NCBI RefSeq assembly: GCF_002803845.1
Contig: NZ_CP024985.1
Location: 62,001-126,000, forward strand
Source of the DNA: Streptomyces lavendulae subsp. lavendulae
Lineage (GTDB): Bacteria; Actinomycetota; Actinomycetes; Streptomycetales; Streptomycetaceae
Reading direction: 5' to 3'
Length of the DNA: 64,000 nucleotides
Part shown: in pieces, positions 9,224 to 18,647 of the stretch
Numbering within the stretch: the stretch's first letter is position 1
How the letters are laid out: each line of letters begins with the position of its first letter
Translations under genes and position numbers: made by a program
The notes under the pieces: model-generated
Seen by the model: the letters and a program-made list of their open reading frames with translations, nothing else
Told to the model about the DNA's origin: nothing
Databases searched by the model: none

Positions 9224-10993
9224 ATGCTGCTGGCACGTCTGACCGAATACTCCGAGCAGCTGGGCGGTTCGCTGCCGCCTGAGTTTTACCGGCCTAAGCA
9301 GATCCACTGGATTCTGCACGTCAAAGAGGACGGGAGTGGAGCGGGCCTAGTATCCCGGCGGCCGCCGCCCAAGGCTCGGGACCAGGCACTGATCACGCCC
9401 GTCCCGTACGTGCAGCGTTCCGGGACCAAGGTGCCTCCCTACCTGCTGGTGGATACCGCCGAGTTCGTGCTCGGTCGGGCCAAGAACGCTACTCACCCCG
9501 ACGGCCCCTCACCGAAGGACGAGGAAGAGGCCCAGCGCCGGCATGCCGCCTACCGGGACCTCGCCCTGCGCTGGGCACAGGGCGAGCCGGACAATCCCTC
9601 CGCCATCGCCCTGCGCGCCTTCCTCGCCGCCGGCGGCCTCCCGAAGCAGCAGCACCCCGAAGATCTTGACGCCAAGGACACCGTGGCCATCATGGTCGGG
9701 ACACACTGGCTCCACGAAGACCCCTCAGTCCAACGGGTGTGGTCCCAGGTGGCGCGCGAACGCAAGGGAGGAGCGGGCCAGCGGGGACTGTGCTTGATCT
9801 GCGGCACCCTGGGTGACCTGCTGGCCACCATCCCCGAACCCGTGAAGAAGGGCGCGATCCCCACCACTGGCGGGAGCAACGAAGGCCAGCTCATCAGCAT
9901 CAACACCTCCGCCCAGGGCCGCGACGGCGCCACACAGTTGGCCAACACCCCCGTCTGCGACCGATGCGGCCAGCAGGCGATGTCCACCCTCAACCACCTC
10001 CTGGCCAGCGACACCAACCGCCGGCGCTTCCCGGACAGCGTGATGGTCTGGTGGACCCGCACCTCAGCCGACGACTCGCCGATGGCACTGCTGTACCAGG
10101 ACCAGCCCGACCCCGCAGCGGTCAGCCACCTCATCGAAGCATTTCGCCAGCGCCCCAGCTCCGCGGCAGCCGACCGTGTGGACCCCAACGACTTCTACGC
10201 CCTGACCCTGGGCCTGAACAACGCCCGCATCGTCGTCCGCGAGTGGCTTGAGGTCCCCCTTGAGGATCTGAAGGTGAACGTGGGCGCGTGGTACCTGGAC
10301 CACGGCGTCCATGACGGATGGACCGGCCAGTCCCGGTACGTGCCGCTGTGGCTCCTCGCCCTGTCGGCCGGCCGTCACGACGGGGACCGCTACGTCAAGG
10401 ACAGTGCGCCTCACGGCCTCGAAGCTGACCTCGCTCGCTGCGCGCTGCGCCGCACACCACCACCGGCCAGGCTGTTGCCCTCGCTCCTGCAGCGCATCCG
10501 AGCCGACCATCACATCGACGCGCCCCGCGTCGCTCTGCTCCGGCTCATCCTCAATCGATCCGCCGACCCCAAGGACCACCTGATGCCCACCTTGGACCTC
10601 TCCAGCGGTGACCCCGCCTACCTGTGCGGGCGCGCCTTCGCCGTCCTCGAAGCCGTCCAGCGCACCGCAATGCGCGATGTGAACACCACCATCAGGGACA
10701 AGCACTTCAGCGCCGCGGTCACCGCCCCCGGAGTCGTCCTGACCCAACTGCGCATCGGAGCAAACGCCCACCTCAAACGCCTGCGCAGGGACCGCCCAGC
10801 CGCAGGATCAGCACTGGAGAGCCGGCTCAGCGAGGTCTTCAGCGCCTTCCGCGACGACATCCCCCTGCACCTGACGCCCCGCGAGCAGGGCCGGTTCGTC
10901 ATCGGCTACGAACAGCAGCGCGCCGCGGACCGGGCCGCCGCCAAATCCCACAGCACCCCCGGGAAGAGCACCGACCCCGACCCCGAGCCGTAA
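9224..10993 (+). CDS. cas8c: Cascade large subunit Cas8c (Csd1)
   Basis: A 589-residue protein from ATG 9224, the usual size for Cas8c, which recognises the PAM and supports R-loop formation. It starts MLLARLTEYSEQLGG, typical of Csd1. A likely zinc site is visible as CLIC near residue 190 and CDRC near 245. It sits between cas5 and cas7 in the canonical type I-C order; in this subtype the small subunit (Cas11c) is often translated from an internal start within cas8c, probably in its 3' third. I did not identify that start. The gene appears complete. Confidence 0.93.
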   Translation: MLLARLTEYSEQLGGSLPPEFYRPKQIHWILHVKEDGSGAGLVSRRPPPKARDQALITPVPYVQRSGTKVPPYLLVDTAEFVLGRAKNATHPDGPSPKDEEEAQRRHAAYRDLALRWAQGEPDNPSAIALRAFLAAGGLPKQQHPEDLDAKDTVAIMVGTHWLHEDPSVQRVWSQVARERKGGAGQRGLCLICGTLGDLLATIPEPVKKGAIPTTGGSNEGQLISINTSAQGRDGATQLANTPVCDRCGQQAMSTLNHLLASDTNRRRFPDSVMVWWTRTSADDSPMALLYQDQPDPAAVSHLIEAFRQRPSSAAADRVDPNDFYALTLGLNNARIVVREWLEVPLEDLKVNVGAWYLDHGVHDGWTGQSRYVPLWLLALSAGRHDGDRYVKDSAPHGLEADLARCALRRTPPPARLLPSLLQRIRADHHIDAPRVALLRLILNRSADPKDHLMPTLDLSSGDPAYLCGRAFAVLEAVQRTAMRDVNTTIRDKHFSAAVTAPGVVLTQLRIGANAHLKRLRRDRPAAGSALESRLSEVFSAFRDDIPLHLTPREQGRFVIGYEQQRAADRAAAKSHSTPGKSTDPDPEP

Positions 10994-11058
10994 CTCTTCC
11001 CCCCAGCTGCTGCATCCGCAGCCCACACCGGCTGACGGCCTCTCAAGAACGGACCATC

Positions 11059-11955
11059 ATGACGCAGGCACACCTCGACCCGACCCGCAAGCACGACTTC
11101 GTCTTCCTCATCGACGCCACCGACAGCAACCCCAACGGGGACCCGGACAACGGCGGCATCCCCCGCACCGACCCGGTCACGGGCCAAGGCCTGATCACCG
11201 ACGTCGCCATCAAGCGCAAGATCCGCAACACCATCGCACTGATCAACCGAACGGAGAACAAGCCCGGCTACGAGATCTACGTCGAAGCCGGCGTCGCCCT
11301 CAACGCCCAGCACGAGCGGGCATACACCCCCGAGAGCGGGGCGACCAACCAGAGCGAAGCCCGAGCCTGGATGTGCCGCAACTTCTTCGACGTCCGCATG
11401 TTCGGCGCCGTCATGTCCACCGGCAAAAAGGACAAGCAGGCCGGCCGCGTCCAGGGACCCATGCAAATCTCCTTCTCCCGCTCCATCGACCCCATCACCC
11501 CCTTCGACATCGGCGTCACCCGGGTCACTCCGACCAAGCAGGAAGACATCGACGCCTGGCACAACCCTGAGGAGGGCAAGAAGGGCAAGGAGACCGAGAT
11601 GGGCTCCAAGCACATCGTCCCCTACGGCCTCTACCGCGGCGCCGGACACTTCAGCGCCCCACTCGCCGCCAAGACCGGCGTCACCAGCGACGACCTCGCA
11701 GCCTTCTGGCGAGCCTTCACCCTCATGCTCGACCACGACCGGGCAGCAGCCCGAGGCGCCCTCGCCCTGCGCGGCCTGTACGTCTTCACACACGACGATG
11801 CCTTCGGTCGGGCCCCCGCCCACACCCTCCTCGACCGAATCCACATCAAGCCCCTCGGCGACGTAAGCGCCCGCAGCTTCACCGACTACGGAACCGTCGA
11901 GATCCGGGACACCGACCTGCCCGCCGGCATCACATTGACCCGAGTCATCGGGTGA
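11059..11955 (+). CDS. cas7c: Cascade backbone Cas7 (Csd2)
   Basis: A 298-residue protein from ATG 11059. The opening FLIDATDSNPNGDPD followed by GGIPRTDPVTGQGLITDVA is the hallmark of Csd2/Cas7c, the subunit that polymerises along crRNA. It follows cas8c after 65 bp. Length and motifs are normal. Immediately downstream no cas4, cas1 or cas2 is found; the next genes are unrelated. The effector module is therefore complete but the adaptation module is absent from this window. Confidence 0.95.
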   Translation: MTQAHLDPTRKHDFVFLIDATDSNPNGDPDNGGIPRTDPVTGQGLITDVAIKRKIRNTIALINRTENKPGYEIYVEAGVALNAQHERAYTPESGATNQSEARAWMCRNFFDVRMFGAVMSTGKKDKQAGRVQGPMQISFSRSIDPITPFDIGVTRVTPTKQEDIDAWHNPEEGKKGKETEMGSKHIVPYGLYRGAGHFSAPLAAKTGVTSDDLAAFWRAFTLMLDHDRAAARGALALRGLYVFTHDDAFGRAPAHTLLDRIHIKPLGDVSARSFTDYGTVEIRDTDLPAGITLTRVIG

Positions 11956-12001
11956 ACAACCAGAGCTACGACTCGCCACCCGACACGCCACGTCGGCGGT
12001 C

Positions 12002-12730
12002 GTGGGCCGCTCCCCTACCGGATACCCGGCGAATCGCAACCCCCGCCCGACCGTGCCCCGGGCTCTGCGGGCGGCGGTCGCGCAGGCGGAGGTTGTCGCC
12101 GGGCTGGAGGTAGCCAGCCATCTCCAGGCGGGCCCGGTCTGGGACGCGTTCCTCGCGGTGCGGCGGGAGGAACTGATGCCGCAGGCGTACGTGCGGCGCA
12201 GCGGGCCGGAGGAGACCCCGCCGCGCTGGGACCTGCTCGGCTGGTCCGCGCCCGCGCACCAGGAGAAGTTGCTCGGGCTGCTGTACAGCAGGGAGGGGAG
12301 CGTGCCGGTCCAGCACCGCGGCGAGCTGGTCCCGGCCGTCCACCGAGGCCGCGATCGGGCGGGTCGATGCCTGCCATATCCAGCACGGCTGGCATGCCCG
12401 TCGCGTTCCAGCAACGCCTGGGCCTGCTGCCAGGCCTTCCAGTGGCCGGGAACTCCCCCGCATGCATGATCACCGAACGCCTCGAACAGGACGGGCCGGG
12501 TGGGGCGCCCACGTGGGAGTTCCGCGTCCAGGGATTCGGGCCCGACGGCAAGTCCGCCGCCGACACCCTGGCCGACGCCGTCCGTACCTAGGACCCGGAA
12601 CTGAGCGACCGCGCCAGCCCCGTGCTGACGTTCCTGCCCGCGGACACATCAGGCCCCGTTGTGCCCGTCGGGGGACGTCGTCGACAAGCCGCTGGGGCGC
12701 ATCGCGGTCACCTGGACGGGACGTGACCGG
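12002..12730 (+). pseudogene. Remnant, possibly methyltransferase of PCMT type
   Basis: A frame at 12002-12469 gives residues such as VWDAFLAVRREELMPQAYV and, later, LLYSREGSVPVQ, which resemble the N-terminal part of protein-L-isoaspartate-type methyltransferases found with ATP-grasp peptide systems. The frame then becomes unconserved, and a second frame (about 12469-12591) continues with plausible coding such as PTWEFRVQGFGPDG. No complete gene can be drawn. I read this as a frameshifted remnant; the family assignment is weak. Confidence 0.35.
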
Positions 12731-12783
12731 CACGTCGGCCCGCGCGTTGAACGGAACGCGGGAGGGGACGGAGGGACAGAGCG

Positions 12784-13332
12784 GTGATCATCTGGATCAA
12801 CGGGGCGTTCGGGGCCGGTAAATCGACCCTGGACGCCGGGCTCCGCGAAGCGCTGCCCGGCTCGGTGGTCGCGGACCCGGAGGACGTCGGCAGCCTCCTG
12901 CGCAGCAGCATGCGCGGCCACCCCCATGCGGTGCGGAACTACCAGGAGTATCCGGCCTGGCGCCGTCTGACCGTCCGGCTTGTCACCGAGCTCCACCACC
13001 TGGCCGGTGGCACCGTCATCGTGCCCATGACCGTCCTGCACCAGCCTTACGCACGGGACATGCTGGAGCCCCTCGCCGCTCTCGGTGTTCCCGTCCACCA
13101 CCTGGGGCTCCATACGGATCCCTCACCTCTGCGGGCCCGCATCGACGCCTCCCTTGAGTACCCGCACGACGAGGCGCGCAGCGAGGCCGTTCGGGCGCAC
13201 CGGCGGCGCGGCATCAACGACTACGAGCAGGCGTTCAAGGCGTGGCTGAACACCGCGCGGGTGATCGACACCGGCAGCCTCACCCCCGGCCAGGTCCTCG
13301 AAGCCGCGCTCGCCCAGCTCGCCCGCACCTGA
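12784..13332 (+). CDS. TmrB-like P-loop ATPase/kinase
   Basis: A 182-residue protein from GTG 12784, with a GGAGGGAC-type site upstream. It starts MIIWINGAFGAGKST, a Walker A motif, and has the length and layout of TmrB-like proteins (tunicamycin-resistance family and related small kinases). The substrate cannot be told. A HLGLHTDPSPLRARI segment near residue 107 is typical of the P-loop kinase lid region. It is followed 20 bp later by hemC, suggesting co-transcription. Confidence 0.7.
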   Translation: MIIWINGAFGAGKSTLDAGLREALPGSVVADPEDVGSLLRSSMRGHPHAVRNYQEYPAWRRLTVRLVTELHHLAGGTVIVPMTVLHQPYARDMLEPLAALGVPVHHLGLHTDPSPLRARIDASLEYPHDEARSEAVRAHRRRGINDYEQAFKAWLNTARVIDTGSLTPGQVLEAALAQLART

Positions 13333-13352
13333 GAACCCGGAGGATCCATCCC

Positions 13353-14312
13353 GTGACCACTCTCGCTCCCCAGGCCGTCGTCCGGCTCGGGACCCGGCCC
13401 AGCCCCATGGCCATGGAGCAGACCGGACGCTTCGCCCAGGCGTTCCACGCCTGCCACCCGCAGCTCACACTCGACATCCGCAAGATCACCTCGGAGGGCG
13501 ATGCGCACCGCGGTCCCTTGTCCCAGATCGGTGGCAAGGGCGCATTCACCCGCCGCGCGGACACCCATCTCCTCGACGGCCGCGTCGACGCCACCATCGC
13601 CTGTGCCAAGGACCTTCCCGGCTCCCACGACCGGGCCCCCGGGACGGCCGTCGCCGCGGTCCTGCCCCGCGAGGACGTCCGTGACGTCCTCGTCCTGCCC
13701 GTCGGCCACCAGCCCGTCACCCTCGCCGAGCTGCCCCCCGGCACACGGGTCGGCACCAGCGCTCCCCGCAGGGCAGCTCTCCTGGCCTCTCTCTTCCCCC
13801 AGCTCGTCCCCGTTCCGATCCGCGGAAACGCCGACAGCCGCCTGGACCGCCTCGATCACGGCCGGCTCGGCGCCGACGTGATGATCGCGGCGCTCGCAGG
13901 CCTGCGGCGCCTTGGCTTCGCGGACCGGGCCGGGGAAGTTCTCGACCCCACCCTGTGGCTGCCCGCCACCGGCGCCGGGATCATCGTCGTCGAGCACCGC
14001 GCCGACGACACCGTCACCGGCGGACTGCTCGCGCCGCTCACGCACCCCGCCACCCGGATCCTCCTCGACGCGGAGCGGGCCGTCCTCGCCGAACTGGCAG
14101 GGGGCTGCCTCACCGCGGCTTCCGCACACGCCACCCTCGACGACACCGGCCGCGTCATCGTCCGAGCAGCCGTCCTTGACCCGGCCGGCGGCCCGAGCGT
14201 GCGCGCCGAAGCCTCCGGCTCCACTGAACACGCCGCCGAGATCGGCAGGAGGACGGCCCGAGCTCTCCTGAACGCCGGTGCGCTCCGGCTCCTCGCCGTC
14301 ACACACGAGTAG
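13353..14312 (+). CDS. hemC: Hydroxymethylbilane synthase paralog (HemC-like)
   Basis: A 319-residue protein from GTG 13353 (GGAGGATC upstream). HemC joins four porphobilinogens into hydroxymethylbilane. The frame shows RLGTRPSPMAMEQT at the N-terminus, IGGKGAFTRR near residue 58, GTSAPRRAAL near 135, RGNADSRL near 155, and the cofactor-binding cysteine in ELAGGCLTA near 250. The otherwise nearly invariant HSxKD motif around the catalytic aspartate reads CAKDLP near residue 88; the KD pair is kept. The setting among a P-loop protein, a kinase remnant and a PIG-L deacetylase is not a haem operon. It is probably a specialised or redundant paralog. Confidence 0.85.
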   Translation: MTTLAPQAVVRLGTRPSPMAMEQTGRFAQAFHACHPQLTLDIRKITSEGDAHRGPLSQIGGKGAFTRRADTHLLDGRVDATIACAKDLPGSHDRAPGTAVAAVLPREDVRDVLVLPVGHQPVTLAELPPGTRVGTSAPRRAALLASLFPQLVPVPIRGNADSRLDRLDHGRLGADVMIAALAGLRRLGFADRAGEVLDPTLWLPATGAGIIVVEHRADDTVTGGLLAPLTHPATRILLDAERAVLAELAGGCLTAASAHATLDDTGRVIVRAAVLDPAGGPSVRAEASGSTEHAAEIGRRTARALLNAGALRLLAVTHE

Positions 14313-14412
14313 GCGGACCACATCCCTCGGGCCCCGTCGCCCGCCTCCTGCCTTCAGCCAGGCGCCTCCTCGGCATCCTGCCGGGAAAGTCCCCGACCGC
14401 GGAGCTCACCCC

Positions 14413-14963
14413 ATGCGAAAACCCCGCCTCATCGCCATCAGCGGCCCTCCCGGGTCCGGGAAGTCCACCCTAGCCCGGGCCCTTGCGGCCGAACTGGGCT
14501 GTCCCTCCATCCTCCGGGACGAAATCAAGCAGGGCATGGCGGACACAGCCTCCGGCCTGTTCCGAAGGACATCGAAGACCTCAACGTCCCCGTCACGGAC
14601 ACGTTCTTCGCCACCCTCGACGTCCTGCTCCGCGCCCAGGTCACCGTCGTCGCCAAGGCCGCCTACCAGGACCGGCTCTGGCGGCCCGGCCTGCAACCCC
14701 TGGCGGACATCGCCGACCTGTGGGTCATCCGCTGCCACGCCCCCGCCCCTACCCTCACGGACCGGATCAGGGAACGGGCCGCCCTGGATCCGCACCGTGC
14801 GGCGCACGCCGACGAGCAGTTGCTCAGCGACATCGCCGCCGGCGCCTACGACCCGGAGGCCTTCGCCGAGATCTCTCTTGGCGCACGTGTCCTGCGTGTG
14901 GACACGTCCGACGGATACCGGCCTACCCTGGCCGAGATCACCGCACGCGTCCAGGCCGCATGA
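14413..14963 (+). pseudogene. Frameshifted AAA/zeta-type kinase
   Basis: The N-terminus from ATG 14413 reads AISGPPGSGKSTLARALAAE, a clear Walker A, then RDEIKQGMADTASGLF. At about 14568 the coding continues in another frame (DLNVPVTDTFFATLDVLL, then YQDRLWRPGLQPLADI and CHAPAPTLTDRIRERAAL) to a stop at 14961-14963. One missing base would join the halves into a small kinase of about 180 residues. It follows the HemC paralog by 100 bp in the same direction. The break could be a real mutation or a sequencing error. Confidence 0.65.
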
Positions 14964-15056
14964 TCACCATGCTGCTCAAGCAGCCCCGCGCAGTCACAGC
15001 CGGGCCAGGCGCGGCCCCGGCGGCTCCCGCCTGCAACGCTCCCGAAGGGCTCACCC

Positions 15057-15829
15057 GTGACACGCTCCTCGTTGCCGTCCTTGCTGGCCGTATTCGCACA
15101 CCCAGACAATGAAGCGCTCGCCGCCGGCGGAGTCCTCACCCAGCACGCAGCCGCCGGAGCGCGCACAGCAGTCGTCACCACCACCTGGGCTCCAGACACC
15201 CGGCGTGCCGCCGAACTCGCAGACGCCCTTCACCTTCTCGGCGCGGGCAAGCCCCGCATGCTCGGGTACGCCGACCTGCGCGTATCCAAGTCCTCTCCCG
15301 GCCGGGCCCGTCTCTGCGACGCCATCCAGGAAGAAGCAGTGAATCGTCTCATCGCCCACATCCGTGCAGTGCAGCCTCAGGTGATCGTGACCCACGACGC
15401 ATTCGGGTCCGGTCACCCCGACCATGTCCGAACCCACGAGGTCGTCCGCCAAGCCGCACTGGCCGCGGGCATCGAGGGCGTCCGCCCGGCAGCGGGCCGT
15501 CCGTGGAGGGCCGGCGCTGTCTACGGCGCCGCGTACCCCCGCTCGGAGAGCGCGGTGCTGGACGCGCTGTTGGCTCGGCCGGAAGGCGCCTGCGCACAGT
15601 GACGGACGACATGGCGCACGTAGCCGTCGACGTCCGGCCCTGGCTGGACCGGAAGAACGCGGCAATCATGGCTCACCGCAGCGAGACGAAGCGGGCGAGG
15701 TCCCTCCCAAGGCTCCTGGCCCGACTTCCGGCGTCGGAACGGAACGCGGTCATGGCTACCGAGTACTTCACACGGCTCGATCCCAGGTACCTACCGGGCC
15801 CCGAACGGCTCGAAGGCCTGACCGTCTGA
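15057..15829 (+). pseudogene. PIG-L family deacetylase, frameshifted
   Basis: From GTG 15057 the protein reads VFAHPDNEALAAGG, the metal-binding motif of PIG-L/LmbE N-acetylglucosaminyl deacetylases but with N where the second D is usual, and later HDAFGSGHPDHVRTHE with the second metal site. The frame stops at 15602 after 181 residues. The expected C-terminal part (VDVRPWLDRKNAAIMAHRSE) lies in another frame ending at 15829, so one frameshift between about 15540 and 15600 splits the gene. Together they would give about 255 residues, normal for the family. Confidence 0.75.
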
Positions 15830-15945
15830 ACCCCGGCTCTCCTACGCGCGGAACCATGGGAGTCCGTCAAGCCCTCGTGACTGCCTGAACGGCCACTCCG
15901 AGAGCCCGCCGGAGCGCCTCCCGGCCCGTCGAAGCCGAGTCCATC

Positions 15946-16448
15946 GTGACCGCAGCCGTGGGTGCGGTGCGCCGCAAGCCACCACCCAGGGTCGAGGCCC
16001 TCGTCCACGCCCGGCGGGCCCGCGCTTGCTCGCACCTCGACGAAGCACGCTACTGGGCCGACCTCGCCGAACAGAGCCGGGACGCAAATGAGCCGGAGGG
16101 GGCGTACGGACGACCCTCGCCGAGTCCCAGGGCTCACACGCCTCCACCCAGCTCGACATGAACCGTCCCGGCGACGCGGAACCCACCTTCGCGGCCGCCG
16201 CCCGCGCCTTCGACGGCGGCGCGGTCCGCACCCACGCCCTCTACCGCGCCCGTCAGGCCGATGCGCAAGGGCGTGATGGCCATCACGAGCAGGCATGCGG
16301 CACCGCGCACCAGGCCCTGGACCTCACCGACCAGATCAGCTCCCAGCGCATGGCCAGGCCTCTTCAGGACCTCGTCGCCACCATGACCTCCCACCAGACC
16401 CTGTCGGCCGTAAGCGAGTTTCGCGACCGGATCGCCACCACCGGCTGA
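15946..16448 (+). pseudogene. C-terminal remnant of XRE/TPR regulator
   Basis: Two frames carry the TPR-like C-terminal half of a Streptomyces XRE regulator: VEALVHARRARACSHLDEAR near 15985, then RTHALYRARQADAQGRDGHH and ACGTAHQALDLTDQISSQR up to 16448. The helix-turn-helix part is missing and a frameshift separates the pieces at about 16140. It is a truncated and broken gene, not likely functional. Confidence 0.55.
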
Positions 16449-17102
16449 CCCCACCCGGCTGGCCCGGGAAGGTCAGATGATCGGCGGGCGCCCGGCACGT
16501 GTCAGGCGCCACGCGGTACGCCACGACATCGCACGGCGCTCTCCCGCGTCCCCGCGCACGAAGGCCGAAGCGGTCACCGGCAGGATCCGGGTCCCGGGGC
16601 CAGGCCCGGTGCTGGCCCATCAACACGCCGCCACCAAAGGGGACTCGAATAACGCGGCCTTGGACGCTCCCGCGGCGGACTGACCAGCAAAATCCACCTG
16701 GCGTGCGACGGCCGGAGCAGCCCGCTTGCCTTCCTCGTCACTGAGCAGCGTCCGTGGACGGTCTGGAGTGAGGCTCGCCGCTCCCGACCCTCGCCGCCGT
16801 TCGGGGCGTCGTCGGGAACCTCGGCGGGTGTGGGTCATGCCAGAGGCTTATCTGCGGCGAATTTTCCAGTTGTCCGGAACTCGCTTTCCAGTTTTCCCTT
16901 GAGCTGATGATCCGATGGGAAAATTGCCCCTTTAGAGGGACAGGCCACAGCGGGCATGCGGCGCTAACCTCGTCGCCACACCCCCGAACCATCAGGGTCT
17001 TTCCGCGTTTTCCACGTTTTCCTGCGCCTGGGATGGCTCCGGTTTTCGGTGTGCGCGGGATCGGGGGCGTAAAGAAGATCACTACGGTGTGAAGGAGCTG
17101 GT
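16449..17102. other. Intergenic, no gene seen
   Basis: About 650 bp without a supported gene. The right end (16850-17095) is markedly richer in A and T, with TTTTCC tracts at 16863 and 16890, and probably holds the promoter of the DUF397 gene that follows. Confidence 0.4.
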
Positions 17103-17327
17103 GTGGACGGGATGGGTGATGCGGTGCCGGTGGGGGTGGCGTGGCAGAAGTCGGCCGCGTGCAACGGGTATGAGGACTGTGTCGAGGTGGCCCGGCTGGC
17201 GAACGGGAACGTGGGGGTTCGGAACTCGCGTTTACCGGACGGGCCGATGGTGCAGTTCACCAGCGCTGAGCTGGCCGCGTTCCTGGACGGGGTCGGCAAG
17301 GGCGAGTTCGACTGGATGACCAGCTGA
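17103..17327 (+). CDS. DUF397 protein
   Basis: A 74-residue protein from GTG 17103 with AAGGAG nine bases upstream. It has the DUF397 layout: AWQKSAACNGYEDCVEVARL followed by VGVRNSRLPDGP and a C-terminal FTSAELAAFLDGVGKGEFD. DUF397 proteins typically pair with XRE/DUF5753 regulators in Streptomyces (as in the BldB/WhiJ-type modules) and are thought to modulate them. Here it lies 87 bp upstream of such a regulator; the more common order is the reverse. Complete. Confidence 0.9.
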   Translation: MDGMGDAVPVGVAWQKSAACNGYEDCVEVARLANGNVGVRNSRLPDGPMVQFTSAELAAFLDGVGKGEFDWMTS

Positions 17328-17414
17328 TACGAGGATCCGGTTGCGGAGGGCCACGCGAGGAACTCAGACTGCGACGGTGGTGAGAGTTCACCACCGTCTG
17401 CAAGGGAGATTCGC

Positions 17415-18647
17415 GTGGCCGATCGGCCGTCCCACCCGCTCGCCCGGCTGGTGGACCCGGAGGGGCTCGACAGGCACCAGTCCGGGACGACTCTGGCTCG
17501 CCGCCTGTGGGGCCTTGAGCTGCGGGAAGCGCGCGACAACCTCGGGTGGACAGGCGCCGAGGCCGTCCAGCGGGGTGCGGTGAGCTCAACCACTGTCCTG
17601 AGCCGACTGGAACAGGGGAAGCTCAGGGCCAAGGTCACTACCTCGGTGGCGGAGGCGCTGGTGAGGGCCTACGGGGTCGATGAGGTGACCGCGGTGTCGT
17701 GGCGGAGCCAGGCTGCTGCGATCGAGAACGAGCGGTCCCGGCCCGGCGGGGAGGTTGCCGTTGTGGACGGTGATTTCTCGGCGTCGCCGGCGTTCGAGGA
17801 CATTCTGCGCCTGGAACGGCGTGCCTCGGAGATCATCTCGTTCGCGGGAGTGTTCGTGCCGGGGCGGGTGCAGACCCGGCAGTACAGCAGGGTGGTGATG
17901 GAGCGCGCGTGCGATGGGCGGCCCGAGCTGCTGGTGCGGGTTCCCGAGCGTCTGCGGCAGCGTCATCAACGGCAGGAGCTGCTGGAGTGGGGCACCGCGC
18001 TGCACTATTCGATGATCATCGACGAGCACGTGCTCACGACGCCGATCCCGGGTGAGGCTCCAATGCTGGAGCAGTTGCTGGAGCTGCAGAAGCTGGCCAG
18101 GAGCCGGGAGTGGATCCATCTGCGGGTGCTGCCCCGCAGCCAGTGGGCGCACGAGCTGCCGAAGGCGATGACGATGTCTCTCTTCCGGTTTCCCGCGGAG
18201 CAGGCGGAGTCCGGTGAGGCTGCGGCGCCTCCGGCGATTCTCTACCTGGAGGGCAGCAGTCCAGAGGTGAGCCGTCTGTACACGGATCAGGCCAGGGTCG
18301 ACCAGCATGACGCGAACCTGAACATGCTGTCCAACCTGTCGCTGGACGCGGAGGACAGTCTCGGGTTCATCCAGGAACAGGTCAGCCGGTTCGAGGCGAA
18401 GCTGCGGGGCGGTGCCGCGGTCCGTCATGGCTGCACGGGAGCGGGGCTGTCACGGTACGCGGGCCACTCCCCCGTACTGGACCCAGCCGGCGGGGGCGCC
18501 GGACTCGGGCTGGGGGGGATGACCCGGGTTCCAGCGGGCCACGTCGCCGGGGGCGTTCTGTCCCAGCATGGTGAGGCCGGCGAAGAAGCGGGCGACGTCG
18601 TCGCGGGGACGGATGTTGCCCCAGTGCCGACCCAGCGTGTGCCTTAG
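17415..18647 (+). CDS. XRE-family regulator with DUF5753
   Basis: From GTG 17415 (AAGGGAG upstream) the protein has an N-terminal helix-turn-helix (LRRLWGLELREARDNLGW-like region near residue 30, then SSTTVLSRLEQGK near 57) and a DUF5753 domain (FEDILRLERRASEII, PGRVQTRQYSRVV, YSMIIDEHVL, LYLEGSSPEVSRLYTDQ). The domain normally ends soon after SRFEAKLRGG near residue 335. Here the frame runs on about 75 residues, G-rich and unconserved, across the 3' end of the opposing methyltransferase gene. This suggests loss of the original stop codon or fusion of the two 3' ends. It probably works with the DUF397 protein. Confidence 0.88.
   Translation: MADRPSHPLARLVDPEGLDRHQSGTTLARRLWGLELREARDNLGWTGAEAVQRGAVSSTTVLSRLEQGKLRAKVTTSVAEALVRAYGVDEVTAVSWRSQAAAIENERSRPGGEVAVVDGDFSASPAFEDILRLERRASEIISFAGVFVPGRVQTRQYSRVVMERACDGRPELLVRVPERLRQRHQRQELLEWGTALHYSMIIDEHVLTTPIPGEAPMLEQLLELQKLARSREWIHLRVLPRSQWAHELPKAMTMSLFRFPAEQAESGEAAAPPAILYLEGSSPEVSRLYTDQARVDQHDANLNMLSNLSLDAEDSLGFIQEQVSRFEAKLRGGAAVRHGCTGAGLSRYAGHSPVLDPAGGGAGLGLGGMTRVPAGHVAGGVLSQHGEAGEEAGDVVAGTDVAPVPTQRVP

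Noticed and set aside
10906..12414. Minus-strand frame of 502 codons opposite cas7
   Set aside because: Antisense to cas7, with acidic valine/glycine-rich composition and no conserved motif.
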